In this document: one piece after another, positions 35,042-43,361 of the stretch
Numbering within the stretch: the stretch's first letter is position 1
How the letters are laid out: the number at the start of each line of letters is the position of its first letter
DNA from: Variovorax sp. V93
GTDB taxonomy: Bacteria > Pseudomonadota > Gammaproteobacteria > Burkholderiales > Burkholderiaceae_C
DNA length: 64,000 bases
Direction: 5' to 3'
Assembly: GCF_041154485.1 (NCBI RefSeq)
Contig: NZ_AP028669.1
Location: 868,001-932,000 of the forward strand
Position numbers and translations under genes: made by a program
Notes under the pieces: generated by a model
Told to the model about the DNA's origin: nothing
Seen by the model: the letters and a program-made list of their open reading frames with translations, nothing else
Databases searched by the model: none

Positions 35042-37303
35042 TCAGGGGGGATCGCTCAATTGCCGGCCCCCCATAACAAGTTGCAGATAGCCTTGCGTGG
35101 CTGGATTGCCGGAACGGCCCACCACCATCAGCAATGCACTGGGCTCGACGGTAGCATCGTATTGGTCTGCGGGCGAGGCGGTGTCCCATCCGATGCGAAT
35201 GCCGCTCGCGTGGGGGCGCGCAGTAGGGTAGGTTGATATGGGCTCAAGGGTGATGGAAAAGGGAAGTGAGCTGCCGTCGGGCTGATTGAAAACCGTGTTT
35301 ATCGCATTGACGGAAGTTCCACCGCTACCATAACCGCCGAGCGTCGATACCGTCAGCGGAAATGAGTTTGCCGGCCACTGGAAGGGTGCCCAAGTCGTGA
35401 GGCCAACCTCAAAGACCGCGCGGTTCGATGAATCAACGGCGGCGCGCAGGTAAACATTTTTGCCCCCGATGCGTGCCACGGAGAAATGGAAGTTGTCGCT
35501 CGCGTTCGCCGTGTTGGTGGCGACCCAATCTCCGGCTTCCGAGCCCTTGGTGACTGAGTAGTTCCGATCTGGCGTACACATTGGCTTCAACGGATCTGTG
35601 GAACAGACGCCAAGCGTGGGCGTGTTGGCACCGCTGTAGTACAGGTCGAACGTGCTGGTCGTCGAGTCGGCTATTCCTGCGCCACGCGTCACGCTAAACA
35701 TGTTGAAACGCGGGAGACTGCCAACAAGATGAAATTCTGTTGCGTCAATGACCAGATTGCGAGCCGCGACGAATGGTTGGAGCGCATAGCGACCCGAACC
35801 GTTCGACTCCAGAAATGGAAAGGCGCCGATGACAGCGTCAATAGTGACCTGGAAGCGCGCAGCTGACGAAGGGGCTACCCTATCTGTGGCAAATACATAG
35901 ACATGTTTTTGCACCGGATCGGCAGCGAAGGGCCCGCGAACCGAGTGGCCTGACTCATCCACCATCTCGTATTGATGCCTGTCGAAATCAAGTCGCAAGC
36001 GCTGCTTGGTGCCATTGGAGGCGAACACCGTGTAGCTGTCGTTGCGTGGATCCACGGCCACCCCTTCGCCGGTTCCCCATAAGCCGATCACTCCATTCTG
36101 GTAAGGCTCGCTAGTACCCGGCCGCGGGAGGGCTACCATGGCCCAGAGTCCGGCGCCGCGTGCACCGTACAGCGTCGAATTACCCGATTGGAGTCCGCGC
36201 GCACCGATCGGTGCATCGTTGGCTAGCGTGACCAGCGGGCGCTGTTCGACGGTCCAATTACCGTCTGCATACACAGCGGATTGTCGGACACTGTCCGCAT
36301 GCACGCTTGTTCGGGTCCACGCGTCACCGACTTGGAGCGCAGGCTCGTTTCCGCTGGTGCTACTCGCGGTAAAAGCGCCGTACATCGTGGCGGCTGTCCA
36401 TTCGGTAGTTTCTGGCAAGCCGATACGAAACTGGAGATCAAGGTTCGGCAGCCGCCCGGCAGCCAAATAGACGTTCTGCCCCCCCACTCGGGCCACTGAA
36501 AAATCGATCTGCTCTGTTGTGTCGGCCGTTGTTAGACGCCAGATGCCGGGACGCTCTGTAGCGACGATGGCATAGGTCTTCAAGAGCTGCGTGGGACAAA
36601 CTTCGAGTCGGTAGAAACCGGTATCCGAGCGGCACACCCGCAGTTGCGTCCCGCCGCCGGAAATGCTGATTTGGTGTGCCAGCGAGTAAGCGACGTTTTG
36701 AAACGGTGTACCGTAGGTGAAGCGGTTGTAGGTGCCGTCCATTGCGGACTGGGCGCTAACCAGGTTCGTAACGCCCAAGAAGGGATAGGAGATGCCAACC
36801 GTGCCTTCCAAGGATGTCCGAGCCAGTGGAAACGTACCGACGATGGCATCACCGAGAAGACGAAAGCGAGCGAGGTTGACTACGGAATTGACTTTGCTAC
36901 GCTGAAGCACAAAGGTGCCTGGCTGCATAGGATCATCAGAAAATTCACCAGATGCGATCATGCCAACAACGGGCGAGTTGATCGGCTGTAGTACGTTGCT
37001 ATTTCCTCCATCGCTTGGAGCAAATACGTAGCGTCGATTGCTGAAATCGAGGTCAAGGGTGTACTGCCCTCCGTTGGCGGAAAAAACCCGATAGCGGCGC
37101 TTAAAGGGACTTTTCGCGAGCGGACGCAGAGGCGTGGCCAGTTCCTTGTTGGCAACGGGATCCTCGATGAGCGCGCTAGCCTGCGTCTGCCCTGACGCTG
37201 TGATTGAAGCGGGGAGCACGGAACCATCCCCTCCGCCGTTCCCGCCACAACTTGTGAGACATATCGCCGCGAACCCGCCAAACAGTATGCGATGCACTTG
37301 CAC
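35042..37303 (-). CDS. Large lipoprotein with an internal duplication, unknown function
   Basis: A 753-residue protein. It starts with GTG at 37303 behind a good ribosome site (GGAGGA). The signal peptide ends in the lipobox LTSC with C19, followed by GGNGGGDG, so it should be lipid-anchored. The mature part holds two related units of roughly 340 residues, about 65-410 and 418-753. Matching pairs include YRVFSANGG (71-79) with YTVFASNGT (424-432), ARFRLLGDAIVGTFPL (145-160) with ARFQVTIDAVIGAFPF (482-497), and FSVARVGGQNVYL (268-280) with FSVARIGGKNVYL (607-619). Each unit has cysteine pairs. Sampled lines of the gene have 47-63% GC against about 70-75% in pyrC, suggesting transfer or relaxed composition. 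I do not recognise the family. Confidence 0.85.
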   Translation of the reverse strand: MQVHRILFGGFAAICLTSCGGNGGGDGSVLPASITASGQTQASALIEDPVANKELATPLRPLAKSPFKRRYRVFSANGGQYTLDLDFSNRRYVFAPSDGGNSNVLQPINSPVVGMIASGEFSDDPMQPGTFVLQRSKVNSVVNLARFRLLGDAIVGTFPLARTSLEGTVGISYPFLGVTNLVSAQSAMDGTYNRFTYGTPFQNVAYSLAHQISISGGGTQLRVCRSDTGFYRLEVCPTQLLKTYAIVATERPGIWRLTTADTTEQIDFSVARVGGQNVYLAAGRLPNLDLQFRIGLPETTEWTAATMYGAFTASSTSGNEPALQVGDAWTRTSVHADSVRQSAVYADGNWTVEQRPLVTLANDAPIGARGLQSGNSTLYGARGAGLWAMVALPRPGTSEPYQNGVIGLWGTGEGVAVDPRNDSYTVFASNGTKQRLRLDFDRHQYEMVDESGHSVRGPFAADPVQKHVYVFATDRVAPSSAARFQVTIDAVIGAFPFLESNGSGRYALQPFVAARNLVIDATEFHLVGSLPRFNMFSVTRGAGIADSTTSTFDLYYSGANTPTLGVCSTDPLKPMCTPDRNYSVTKGSEAGDWVATNTANASDNFHFSVARIGGKNVYLRAAVDSSNRAVFEVGLTTWAPFQWPANSFPLTVSTLGGYGSGGTSVNAINTVFNQPDGSSLPFSITLEPISTYPTARPHASGIRIGWDTASPADQYDATVEPSALLMVVGRSGNPATQGYLQLVMGGRQLSDPP

Positions 37304-37456
37304 GCTTCCTCCGTTTTGAGATTTATCCGATCAATCGTAACTGAATGTCTTTGATGGATGCGACATGCTGCGCGGGACTGCCTCATGGGCCGCGCAGGTG
37401 GGTCTGCATAGAGGAAGCGGGAGATACTCGTCCTTCGACTTTGATAGGAACTTCAT

Positions 37457-38278
37457 ATGACTTCCACGCCGTGCGTGATGCTCCTGATCGACGCCGACAA
37501 CGTCTCCTCCGACGTGATCGAGCAAGCCGTGCAGCGCACGCTGACCGAGCACGGCGCCGTGCACGTGCGCCGCGCCTATTGCAACGCCGAGACGGCGGTC
37601 AAGCAGCAGGCGCTCTTCAAGCGGTTGTCGGTGCGGCCGATGGTCAATATTTCGGCCGGCAAGAACAGCACCGACATCGCGCTCGCCGTGGATGCCATCG
37701 ATCTCGTGATCGCCGAGCGCCCCGACCTGGTGGTGCTGGTGTCTTCCGATTCCGACTTTGCGCCGCTCGTGATCCGGCTGCGCGAAAAGGGCTGCCGCGT
37801 CTGCGGCCTCGGCCAGCAGGGCAAGACCGGCGAAGAGACCGTGGCGGTCTACGACGAGTTCACCGACCTGCAGCACCACGGCGCGCCGGTCGCGCCCCGC
37901 AGCGCGCCCGCGAAGAAGGCCGCGGCCAAGGTGGCCGCGAAGCGTGCGCCGGCCAAGACGGAAAAGACGGAGAAGAGTGCGGCCGCGCCGGCCCGCAAGA
38001 CCGCGGCCAAGGCCCCGGTCCGAAAGACCGCCAAGGCCGCAGCGAAGCCGCTCGCGCCGCAGCCGCCTTCCGAAGCCGCCGAATTCATCCTGCGGGCGGC
38101 ACCTGCGCTGCGCAGTGGTGCCGACGTGCCGCTCAACGACGTGGCCCAGGCCCTGCGCGCGGCCGGCCTGCTCGGCAAACACGGCAGTTCGCTCAAGCTG
38201 TTCGACAAGCTCCCGGCGGAGTTCGCCGTGCTGCAGCACCCCGACCGCATCCGCTGGACCGGAGCCGCCACGCCTTGA
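37457..38278 (+). CDS. NYN-domain (LabA/PIN-like) protein with OST-HTH domain
   Basis: A 273-residue protein. Residues about 5-140 form a NYN domain, a PIN-like nuclease fold: the expected acidic residues are D12 and D14 in LLIDADNVS, D73 in KNSTDIALAVD, and D98/D100 in SSDSDFAPL. Residues about 144-205 are an Ala/Lys/Pro-rich linker like histone H1 tails, likely flexible and nucleic-acid binding. Residues about 207-273 look like an OST-HTH/LOTUS RNA-binding domain (DVAQALRAAGLLGKHGSSLKLFDKL). A role in RNA cleavage or turnover is likely but not shown. AGGAAC precedes the ATG. The TGA overlaps the TTG start of the next gene. Confidence 0.88.
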   Translation: MTSTPCVMLLIDADNVSSDVIEQAVQRTLTEHGAVHVRRAYCNAETAVKQQALFKRLSVRPMVNISAGKNSTDIALAVDAIDLVIAERPDLVVLVSSDSDFAPLVIRLREKGCRVCGLGQQGKTGEETVAVYDEFTDLQHHGAPVAPRSAPAKKAAAKVAAKRAPAKTEKTEKSAAAPARKTAAKAPVRKTAKAAAKPLAPQPPSEAAEFILRAAPALRSGADVPLNDVAQALRAAGLLGKHGSSLKLFDKLPAEFAVLQHPDRIRWTGAATP

Positions 38279-39015
38279 GCCTGGCGGCGGTCGACTGGGC
38301 GCAGCCCTGGCTCGCGCCTTATCGCGCCATCGGCCAGGCGGCGGCGCAGACGGCGCTCGGCACCTCGGTCGCTGCCGCGCTGCAGCGGGAAGCAGCGCCG
38401 GGTTTCAGGCCCGCCTTCGTGCCGCAGTCGGCGCTGCACGCGGGGCAGGCCTACGAAGTCCACATCTTCCAGACCGGCACCGTGCCGACGCGCGACAACC
38501 TGCACGACTTCTTCAACGGCCTCGTCTGGCTCGCCTTTCCGGAGGCCAAGCGCCGCCTGAACGAAATGCAGGCCGCCGAGATTGCCCGCTCGGGCGTTGG
38601 CGCCACGCGCGGCCCGCTGCGCGACGCGCTCACGCTGTTCGACGAGAACGGCGCCGTGCTCGATGCGCCCGAGCCGCTGTGGCAGGCGCTGGCCGAGCGC
38701 GACTGGCACACGCTTTTCGTGACGCAGCGCACGCTGTGGTCCGAGGCGCGCCTCTGGATCTTCGGCCATGCGCTGCTCGAAAAACTCGCCACCCCGCGCA
38801 AGGCGCTCACCGCGCATGTGCTGCGGCTGCCGCCACCCGCTGCCGGCGGGCCGGCGGCGCCCTGCGATCGGGCGCTGGCACGCAGCCTCGATCCGCATCA
38901 GCTGGCGCAAAAACCCTTCGTTCCGCTGCCCGTGCTGGGCGTGCCGGGCTGGTGGGCCGGCAACGCGGCGGCCGATTTCTACGACGATCCCAAGGTCTTC
39001 AGGCCCGGTCCGTAG
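38275..39015 (+). CDS. DUF3025 family protein
   Basis: A 246-residue protein that matches the DUF3025 family by its central motif TRDNLHDFFNGLVWLAFPEAKRRLNEMQ, given here in parts: TRDNLHDFFNGL and VWLAFPEAKRRLN. The start is inferred as TTG at 38275, overlapping the NYN stop codon (TTGA); no ATG lies near, and the first residues VDWAQPWLAPYR then fall where the family begins. No signal peptide or membrane helix is seen. Function is unknown. Translational coupling to a NYN/OST-HTH protein suggests a shared process. Confidence 0.8.
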   Translation: MSLAAVDWAQPWLAPYRAIGQAAAQTALGTSVAAALQREAAPGFRPAFVPQSALHAGQAYEVHIFQTGTVPTRDNLHDFFNGLVWLAFPEAKRRLNEMQAAEIARSGVGATRGPLRDALTLFDENGAVLDAPEPLWQALAERDWHTLFVTQRTLWSEARLWIFGHALLEKLATPRKALTAHVLRLPPPAAGGPAAPCDRALARSLDPHQLAQKPFVPLPVLGVPGWWAGNAAADFYDDPKVFRPGP

Positions 39016-39109
39016 AACTTTTGCTCCTATCATCGCTCTACCCGCGAGCCGCGGTGCGGCTCTCCAGAATCCAAACAACAACACAGGAAGAGCGCCATTT
39101 CCTGCACGG

Positions 39110-39138
39110 CTTGAAGAGGGCCATCCGGTCCTCATCTA
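39110..39138 (+). promoter_or_regulatory. Sigma-32-like heat-shock promoter of htpX
   Basis: CTTGAAG (39110-39116) and CCTCATCTA (39130-39138) are separated by 13 bases. The E. coli sigma-32 consensus is CTTGAAA, 13-17 bases, CCCCATNTA, so the fit is close (6 of 7 and 8 of 9 counting N as free). Transcription would start near 39145, about 25 bases before the htpX start codon. htpX is a known sigma-32 target in E. coli, which supports the reading. Confidence 0.7.
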
Positions 39139-39169
39139 GGCGGCAGCATTCCCCCACGGAGAATTCAAC

Positions 39170-40045
39170 TTGAAACGTATCCTTCTGTTCGTTTTGACCA
39201 ATGTGATGGTCGTTGCAGTGCTCGGCATCGTCGCCAGCCTGCTCGGCGTCAACCGCTTTCTGACGGCCAACGGGCTGAACCTCACGGCGCTGCTCGGCTT
39301 TGCGCTCATCATGGGCTTCGGCGGCGCGATCATTTCGCTCCTGATCAGCAAGCCCATGGCCAAGTGGACGACCAAGCTGCACATGATCGACAACCCCCAG
39401 TCGCCCGACGAGGCCTGGATCGTCGGCACGGTGCGCAAGTTCGCCGACAAGGCCGGCATCGGCATGCCCGAGGTCGGCATCTTCGAAGGCGAGCCCAATG
39501 CCTTCGCGACCGGCGCGTTCAAGAACTCGTCGCTGGTGGCGGTGTCCACCGGCCTGCTGCAGAACATGACGCGCGAAGAAGTCGAGGCCGTGATCGGCCA
39601 CGAGGTGGCGCACATCGCCAACGGCGACATGGTCACCATGACGCTGATCCAGGGCGTGATGAACACCTTCGTCGTGTTCCTCTCGCGCGTGATCGGCTAT
39701 GCGGTCGACAGCTTCCTGCGCCGCGGCGACGACCGTTCGTCGGGCCCGGGCATCGGCTACTACGTGAGCACCATCGTGCTGGACATCGTGCTGGGCTTTG
39801 CCGCCGCCATCGTGGTGGCCTGGTTCTCGCGCCAGCGCGAATTCCGCGCCGACGCCGGCTCGGCCGCGCTCATGGGGCAGAAGCAGCCGATGATGAATGC
39901 GCTGGCCCGCCTCGGCGGCCTGCCGGCCGGCGAACTGCCCAAGGCAGTGGAAGCCATGGGCATCACGGGCAGCATCGGCAAGCTCTTTGCCACGCACCCG
40001 CCGATCGAAGAGCGGATTGCGGCGCTGCAGAACGCGCGCGGCTGA
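39170..40045 (+). CDS. htpX: Heat-shock membrane zinc protease HtpX
   Basis: A 291-residue inner-membrane metalloprotease of family M48 that takes part in quality control of membrane proteins. Helices lie at about residues 4-24 and 38-60; the zinc motif HEVAH is at 144-148, the third ligand glutamate is E224 in [10 protein letters not shown], and two more hydrophobic stretches lie at about 155-180 and 195-220. The start codon is TTG at 39170, giving the family's standard MKRILLF opening, with CGGAGA 6-7 bases upstream. A sigma-32-like promoter precedes it and a strong terminator follows. Confidence 0.95.
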   Translation: MKRILLFVLTNVMVVAVLGIVASLLGVNRFLTANGLNLTALLGFALIMGFGGAIISLLISKPMAKWTTKLHMIDNPQSPDEAWIVGTVRKFADKAGIGMPEVGIFEGEPNAFATGAFKNSSLVAVSTGLLQNMTREEVEAVIGHEVAHIANGDMVTMTLIQGVMNTFVVFLSRVIGYAVDSFLRRGDDRSSGPGIGYYVSTIVLDIVLGFAAAIVVAWFSRQREFRADAGSAALMGQKQPMMNALARLGGLPAGELPKAVEAMGITGSIGKLFATHPPIEERIAALQNARG

Positions 40046-40076
40046 TCGATCGAATCACACTGCGACAGCAAAAGAA

Positions 40077-40107
40077 AAGCCGCCACGGGTTGCCGTGGCG
40101 GCTTTTT
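40077..40107. terminator. Two-way intrinsic terminator between htpX and the ProQ-like gene
   Basis: A perfect 12-bp stem (40077-40088 with 40093-40104, 4-base loop) is followed by T residues through 40107 and preceded by an A-rich run on the other side, so it should stop transcripts from both convergent genes. Confidence 0.92.
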
Positions 40108-40140
40108 CATTGGGGCCGGCGCGCGCGGCGGCCCGGGCGA

Positions 40141-40953
40141 TCAGGCCGCCGGAGCCGCCGGCTGCCGCTCGGCCCGTGCGCGGGCGAGCGTGCGGCCCAC
40201 TTCGCCGGCATCCATGCCGTACATCTCGGCGAACTCGTGTTCGCTGCTGCGGCCGCTCGCTTCGAAGGCGCGCAGCAGCGCCTCGCGCTTGGCGGCCTGG
40301 CGGGCCAGCTCGACCAGCGCTTCGTCGAGCACGGCGTTGGTTTCCTCGTCGCGCGAGCGCACCAGCACCGCGTAGGCCTCGCGGTCCAGGCCCGAGGCTT
40401 CCACGGCGCGGGCGATGCGCGCCACGAGCTGCGCACGCAGGTCCTCGCCGGGGTTGCGCTGCACGCGGCGGCGGTGCAGCTCGAGGATGGCGTGGTGCAC
40501 ATGCTCGGGCGCGACCGGCTCCACCGGATTGCCGTCGAGGTCGTGGCGCGCAAGGCCCGCGGCCACCGCCTCGAGGTAGCGCGTGGAGCGTGCGTGCAGG
40601 CCCAGCGCAACCTTGAGCTCGTCCTTCTTGAAGTCGTCGGGGTGCTTCTCGAGCAGGTCCTGGAACACGCCGAGCTTGAGCGGCAGGAAGCGCGCGCCGA
40701 ACATGTGGGGGTACAGCTCGAACAGCTTCTCCAGCGCGGGGTGCACCTTGCGTGCGCGCTGCTGCGGCTGCTGTGCCGCCTGCTTCGGCTTCTGCTTTTG
40801 CTGCTGCTGCTGCCGCGGCTGGCGCGGCGCGCGCGGCGCCCGGGGCGGGCGTCCATCGGCGCTCGGCTGCTGCTGCTGCTGCGCGGCGGTGCCCTCGGCT
40901 TCCGCCGGCTGGACTTCCTGGATTTCTTCTTGGGGCGTGGCGGTGTCGGTCAT
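40141..40953 (-). CDS. ProQ/FinO-family RNA chaperone
   Basis: A 270-residue protein with a FinO-type RNA-binding domain at about residues 68-180 (PALEKLFELYPHMFGARFLPLKLGVFQDL, then KVALGLHARSTRYLEAVA). It is preceded by a 65-residue disordered region rich in glutamine, proline and arginine with runs of five Q, and followed by a helical C-terminal part of about 85 residues. Family members bind structured sRNAs and 3' ends of mRNAs and affect their stability. The Q-rich tail and the C-terminal helix region differ from E. coli ProQ, which has a Tudor-like C-terminus, so this is called ProQ-family rather than ProQ itself. Confidence 0.87.
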   Translation of the reverse strand: MTDTATPQEEIQEVQPAEAEGTAAQQQQQPSADGRPPRAPRAPRQPRQQQQQKQKPKQAAQQPQQRARKVHPALEKLFELYPHMFGARFLPLKLGVFQDLLEKHPDDFKKDELKVALGLHARSTRYLEAVAAGLARHDLDGNPVEPVAPEHVHHAILELHRRRVQRNPGEDLRAQLVARIARAVEASGLDREAYAVLVRSRDEETNAVLDEALVELARQAAKREALLRAFEASGRSSEHEFAEMYGMDAGEVGRTLARARAERQPAAPAA

Positions 40954-41007
40954 CGGTCGGTCTTGTCTGGTTGGCTGGCAGCGGCGGAAAAAATGGATGC
41001 CGCGCGT

Positions 41008-41652
41008 TCAGCGCGGGCGGAACATCTTGAAGAGATTGTCGGGGCTGATCTCGAAGTAGTCGGCCGGGCCGCCGCCGCGCAGGATGGGCTGCGCCGCGGC
41101 GGTGTCGTAGATGCCGTTCTTCAGCAGGTGACGCGCGATGTGCACGCCCACCACTTCGCCGAGGATCAGCCAGGTGGGCACCGGCACGCCGTCCACGCCC
41201 TGGAGCTGCAGCAGCTGCGTGAGCCGGCACTCGAAGGACACCGGGCTCTCGGCCACGCGCGGCACCGCGATGCGGCGCGACGCCGCGGGCGTGAGGCCGG
41301 CGAGCTCGAACTCGTTCACCTCGGGCGGCACGGGGGCGCACGACTGGTTCATCTGCTCGGCCAGCGGCCGGGTGGCCAGGTTCCAGCCGAACTCGCGCGT
41401 CTGGCGGATGTTGTGCAGGCTGTCCTTGGCGCCGATGCTCGCAAAGCCCACGATGGGCGGCGTGTAGTTGAAGGCGTTGAAGAAGCTGTAGGGCGCGAGG
41501 TTGAGCCTGCCGTTCTCGTCCTGCGACGAAATCCATCCGATCGGCCGCGGGCCGACCATCGCATTGAACGGATCGTGCGGCAGGCCGTGGCCCTTGGCAG
41601 GCTCGTAGAAGTGGAAATCGTCGTTCGGCACGGCCATCGGTTCCTTGCTCAT
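41008..41652 (-). CDS. Flavin reductase family protein
   Basis: A 214-residue protein of the flavin reductase-like FMN-binding split-barrel family. The segment FNAMVGPRPIGWISSQDENGRLNLAPYSFFN is typical for FMN binding (shown here by its parts VGPRPIGWIS and NLAPYSFFN), as is the later FGWNLATRPLAEQMN. Members reduce flavins or act as oxidoreductases by themselves. The ATG at 41652 overlaps the stop of the FAD dehydrogenase gene upstream (ATGA), so the two are translated together. Confidence 0.88.
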   Translation of the reverse strand: MSKEPMAVPNDDFHFYEPAKGHGLPHDPFNAMVGPRPIGWISSQDENGRLNLAPYSFFNAFNYTPPIVGFASIGAKDSLHNIRQTREFGWNLATRPLAEQMNQSCAPVPPEVNEFELAGLTPAASRRIAVPRVAESPVSFECRLTQLLQLQGVDGVPVPTWLILGEVVGVHIARHLLKNGIYDTAAAQPILRGGGPADYFEISPDNLFKMFRPR

Positions 41653-43289
41653 TTTCCGGCGACGCTGCGCGCAACGGCTTCGGCGACCTTGATGCCGTCG
41701 ACGCCGGCCGACAGGATGCCGCCCGCATAGCTCGCGCCTTCGCCGGCGGGATAGAGGCCGCGCACGTTGAGGCTCTGGAAGTCGTCGCCGCGCGTGATGC
41801 GGATCGGCGAGGAGGTGCGCGTTTCCACGCCGGTGAGCACCGCATCGTGCAGGTCGAAGCCCTTGATCTTGCGGCCGAAGGCGGGAAAGGCCTCGCGCAT
41901 CGCCTCGATGGCATAGGCCGGCAGCGCCTGGTGCAGGTCGGTGGGTGTGACGCCGGGCTTGTACGAAGGCATCACGCTGCCGAGCGCGGTCGAGGGCTTG
42001 CCCGCGATGAAGTCGCCCACCAGCTGGCCGGGCGCGCGGTAGTCGCCGCCGCCGAGCACGAAGGCCTTCGACTCGAGCTCGCGCTGCAGTGCGATGCCGG
42101 CGAGCGCATCGCCCGCGGTCCCGGGCGTCCAGCCGGGAAAGTCGCGCGGATCGATGCCCACCACGATGCCCGCGTTGGCGTTGCGCTCGTTGCGCGAATA
42201 CTGGCTCATGCCGTTGGTGACCACGCGGCCCGGTTCGCTGGTGGCCGCCACCACGGTGCCGCCCGGGCACATGCAGAAGCTGTAGACCGAGCGGCCGTTG
42301 CTCGCGTGGTGCACCAGCTTGTAGTCGGCCGCGCCGAGCAGCGGATGGCCCGCATGGCGGCCCCAGCGCGCGCGGTCGATCAGGCCCTGAGGGTGCTCGA
42401 CGCGAAAGCCGATGGAAAAGGGCTTGGCCTCGATGTGCACGCCGCGCGCATGCAGCATGGCAAAGGTGTCGCGCGAGCTGTGGCCGAGCGCCATCACCAC
42501 GTGGTCGGCGCGCAGCTCGCTCGCCTGGCCGGTGGCCTGGTCGAGCACGGTGAGGCCGCGAAGCTGGCCGTTCTCGATCTGCACGTCGGTCACGCGCTGC
42601 TCGAAGCGGATCTCGCCGCCGAGCGCCACGATCTGCTCGCGGATGTTCTCCACCACCTTCACCAGCTTGAAGGTGCCGATGTGCGGATGCGCGACGTAAA
42701 GGATCTCGGGCGGGGCGCCGGCCTTCACGAACTCTTCCATCACCTTGCGGCCGAGGAAGCGCGGGTCCTTGATCTGGCTGTAGAGCTTGCCGTCGGAGAA
42801 GGTGCCGGCGCCGCCTTCGCCGAACTGCACGTTCGACTCGGGGTCGAGCACGCTCTTGCGCCACAGGCCCCAGGTGTCGCGGGTGCGCTGGCGCACGGTC
42901 TTGCCGCGCTCCAGCACGATGGGCTTGAAGCCCATCTTCGCGAGCATCAGCGCCGCGAAGATGCCGCAGGGGCCGAAGCCGATCACCACCGGCCGGGGGG
43001 CGCCTTCGGGCGCCTGCGCGGGCGGGGTGTAGCGCATGTCGGGCGCGGCCTGGATGTGCGGATGCGCAACGTGCTTCGCGAGCAGCGCGGCTTCGAGTCC
43101 GGCGTCGGCCAGCTGCACGTCGGCGATGTAGACCGTGAGCAGGTCGGCCTTGCGCGCATCGAAGCTGCGCTTGAAGACGGTGTGGGAAGCGATCGCTTCG
43201 AGCGGGACGTCCAGCGTCCGGGCGATCAGGGCGGCCAGCGCGTCGGGGGCGTGGTCCAGTGGGAGTTTGAGTTCGGAGAGTCTCAGCAT
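41649..43289 (-). CDS. FAD-dependent dehydrogenase of COG2509 type
   Basis: A 546-residue protein. The first 95 residues form a small domain of its own, with basic and acidic residues (FKRSFDARKADLLTVYIADV); the FAD-binding Rossmann motif VVIGFGPCGIFAALML follows at about 101-116, and ESNVQFGEGGAGTFSDGKLYS and the late GLYPAGEGASYAGGILSAGVDG match the large uncharacterised COG2509 group of FAD dehydrogenases. The reaction is unknown. Coupled by four-base overlap to a flavin reductase, suggesting both work in one redox process. Confidence 0.87.
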   Translation of the reverse strand: MLRLSELKLPLDHAPDALAALIARTLDVPLEAIASHTVFKRSFDARKADLLTVYIADVQLADAGLEAALLAKHVAHPHIQAAPDMRYTPPAQAPEGAPRPVVIGFGPCGIFAALMLAKMGFKPIVLERGKTVRQRTRDTWGLWRKSVLDPESNVQFGEGGAGTFSDGKLYSQIKDPRFLGRKVMEEFVKAGAPPEILYVAHPHIGTFKLVKVVENIREQIVALGGEIRFEQRVTDVQIENGQLRGLTVLDQATGQASELRADHVVMALGHSSRDTFAMLHARGVHIEAKPFSIGFRVEHPQGLIDRARWGRHAGHPLLGAADYKLVHHASNGRSVYSFCMCPGGTVVAATSEPGRVVTNGMSQYSRNERNANAGIVVGIDPRDFPGWTPGTAGDALAGIALQRELESKAFVLGGGDYRAPGQLVGDFIAGKPSTALGSVMPSYKPGVTPTDLHQALPAYAIEAMREAFPAFGRKIKGFDLHDAVLTGVETRTSSPIRITRGDDFQSLNVRGLYPAGEGASYAGGILSAGVDGIKVAEAVARSVAGK

Positions 43290-43361
43290 GTCGTGGGGCT
43301 TGTGTTTATCAAGCAGGCCACGGATTTTACGCGCCGAGGCGCTATGAAAGGGATAGCTGGG

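Noticed and set aside
37457..39015. NYN nuclease and DUF3025 as a toxin-antitoxin or phage-defence pair
   Set aside because: No sign of mobility, small antitoxin size or defence neighbours; an RNA-processing role is more likely.
40750..40930. CAG/CTG-rich repeats as a possible CRISPR or simple-repeat locus
   Set aside because: These are codons of the glutamine-rich N-terminal region of the ProQ-family protein, with no regular repeat-spacer pattern.
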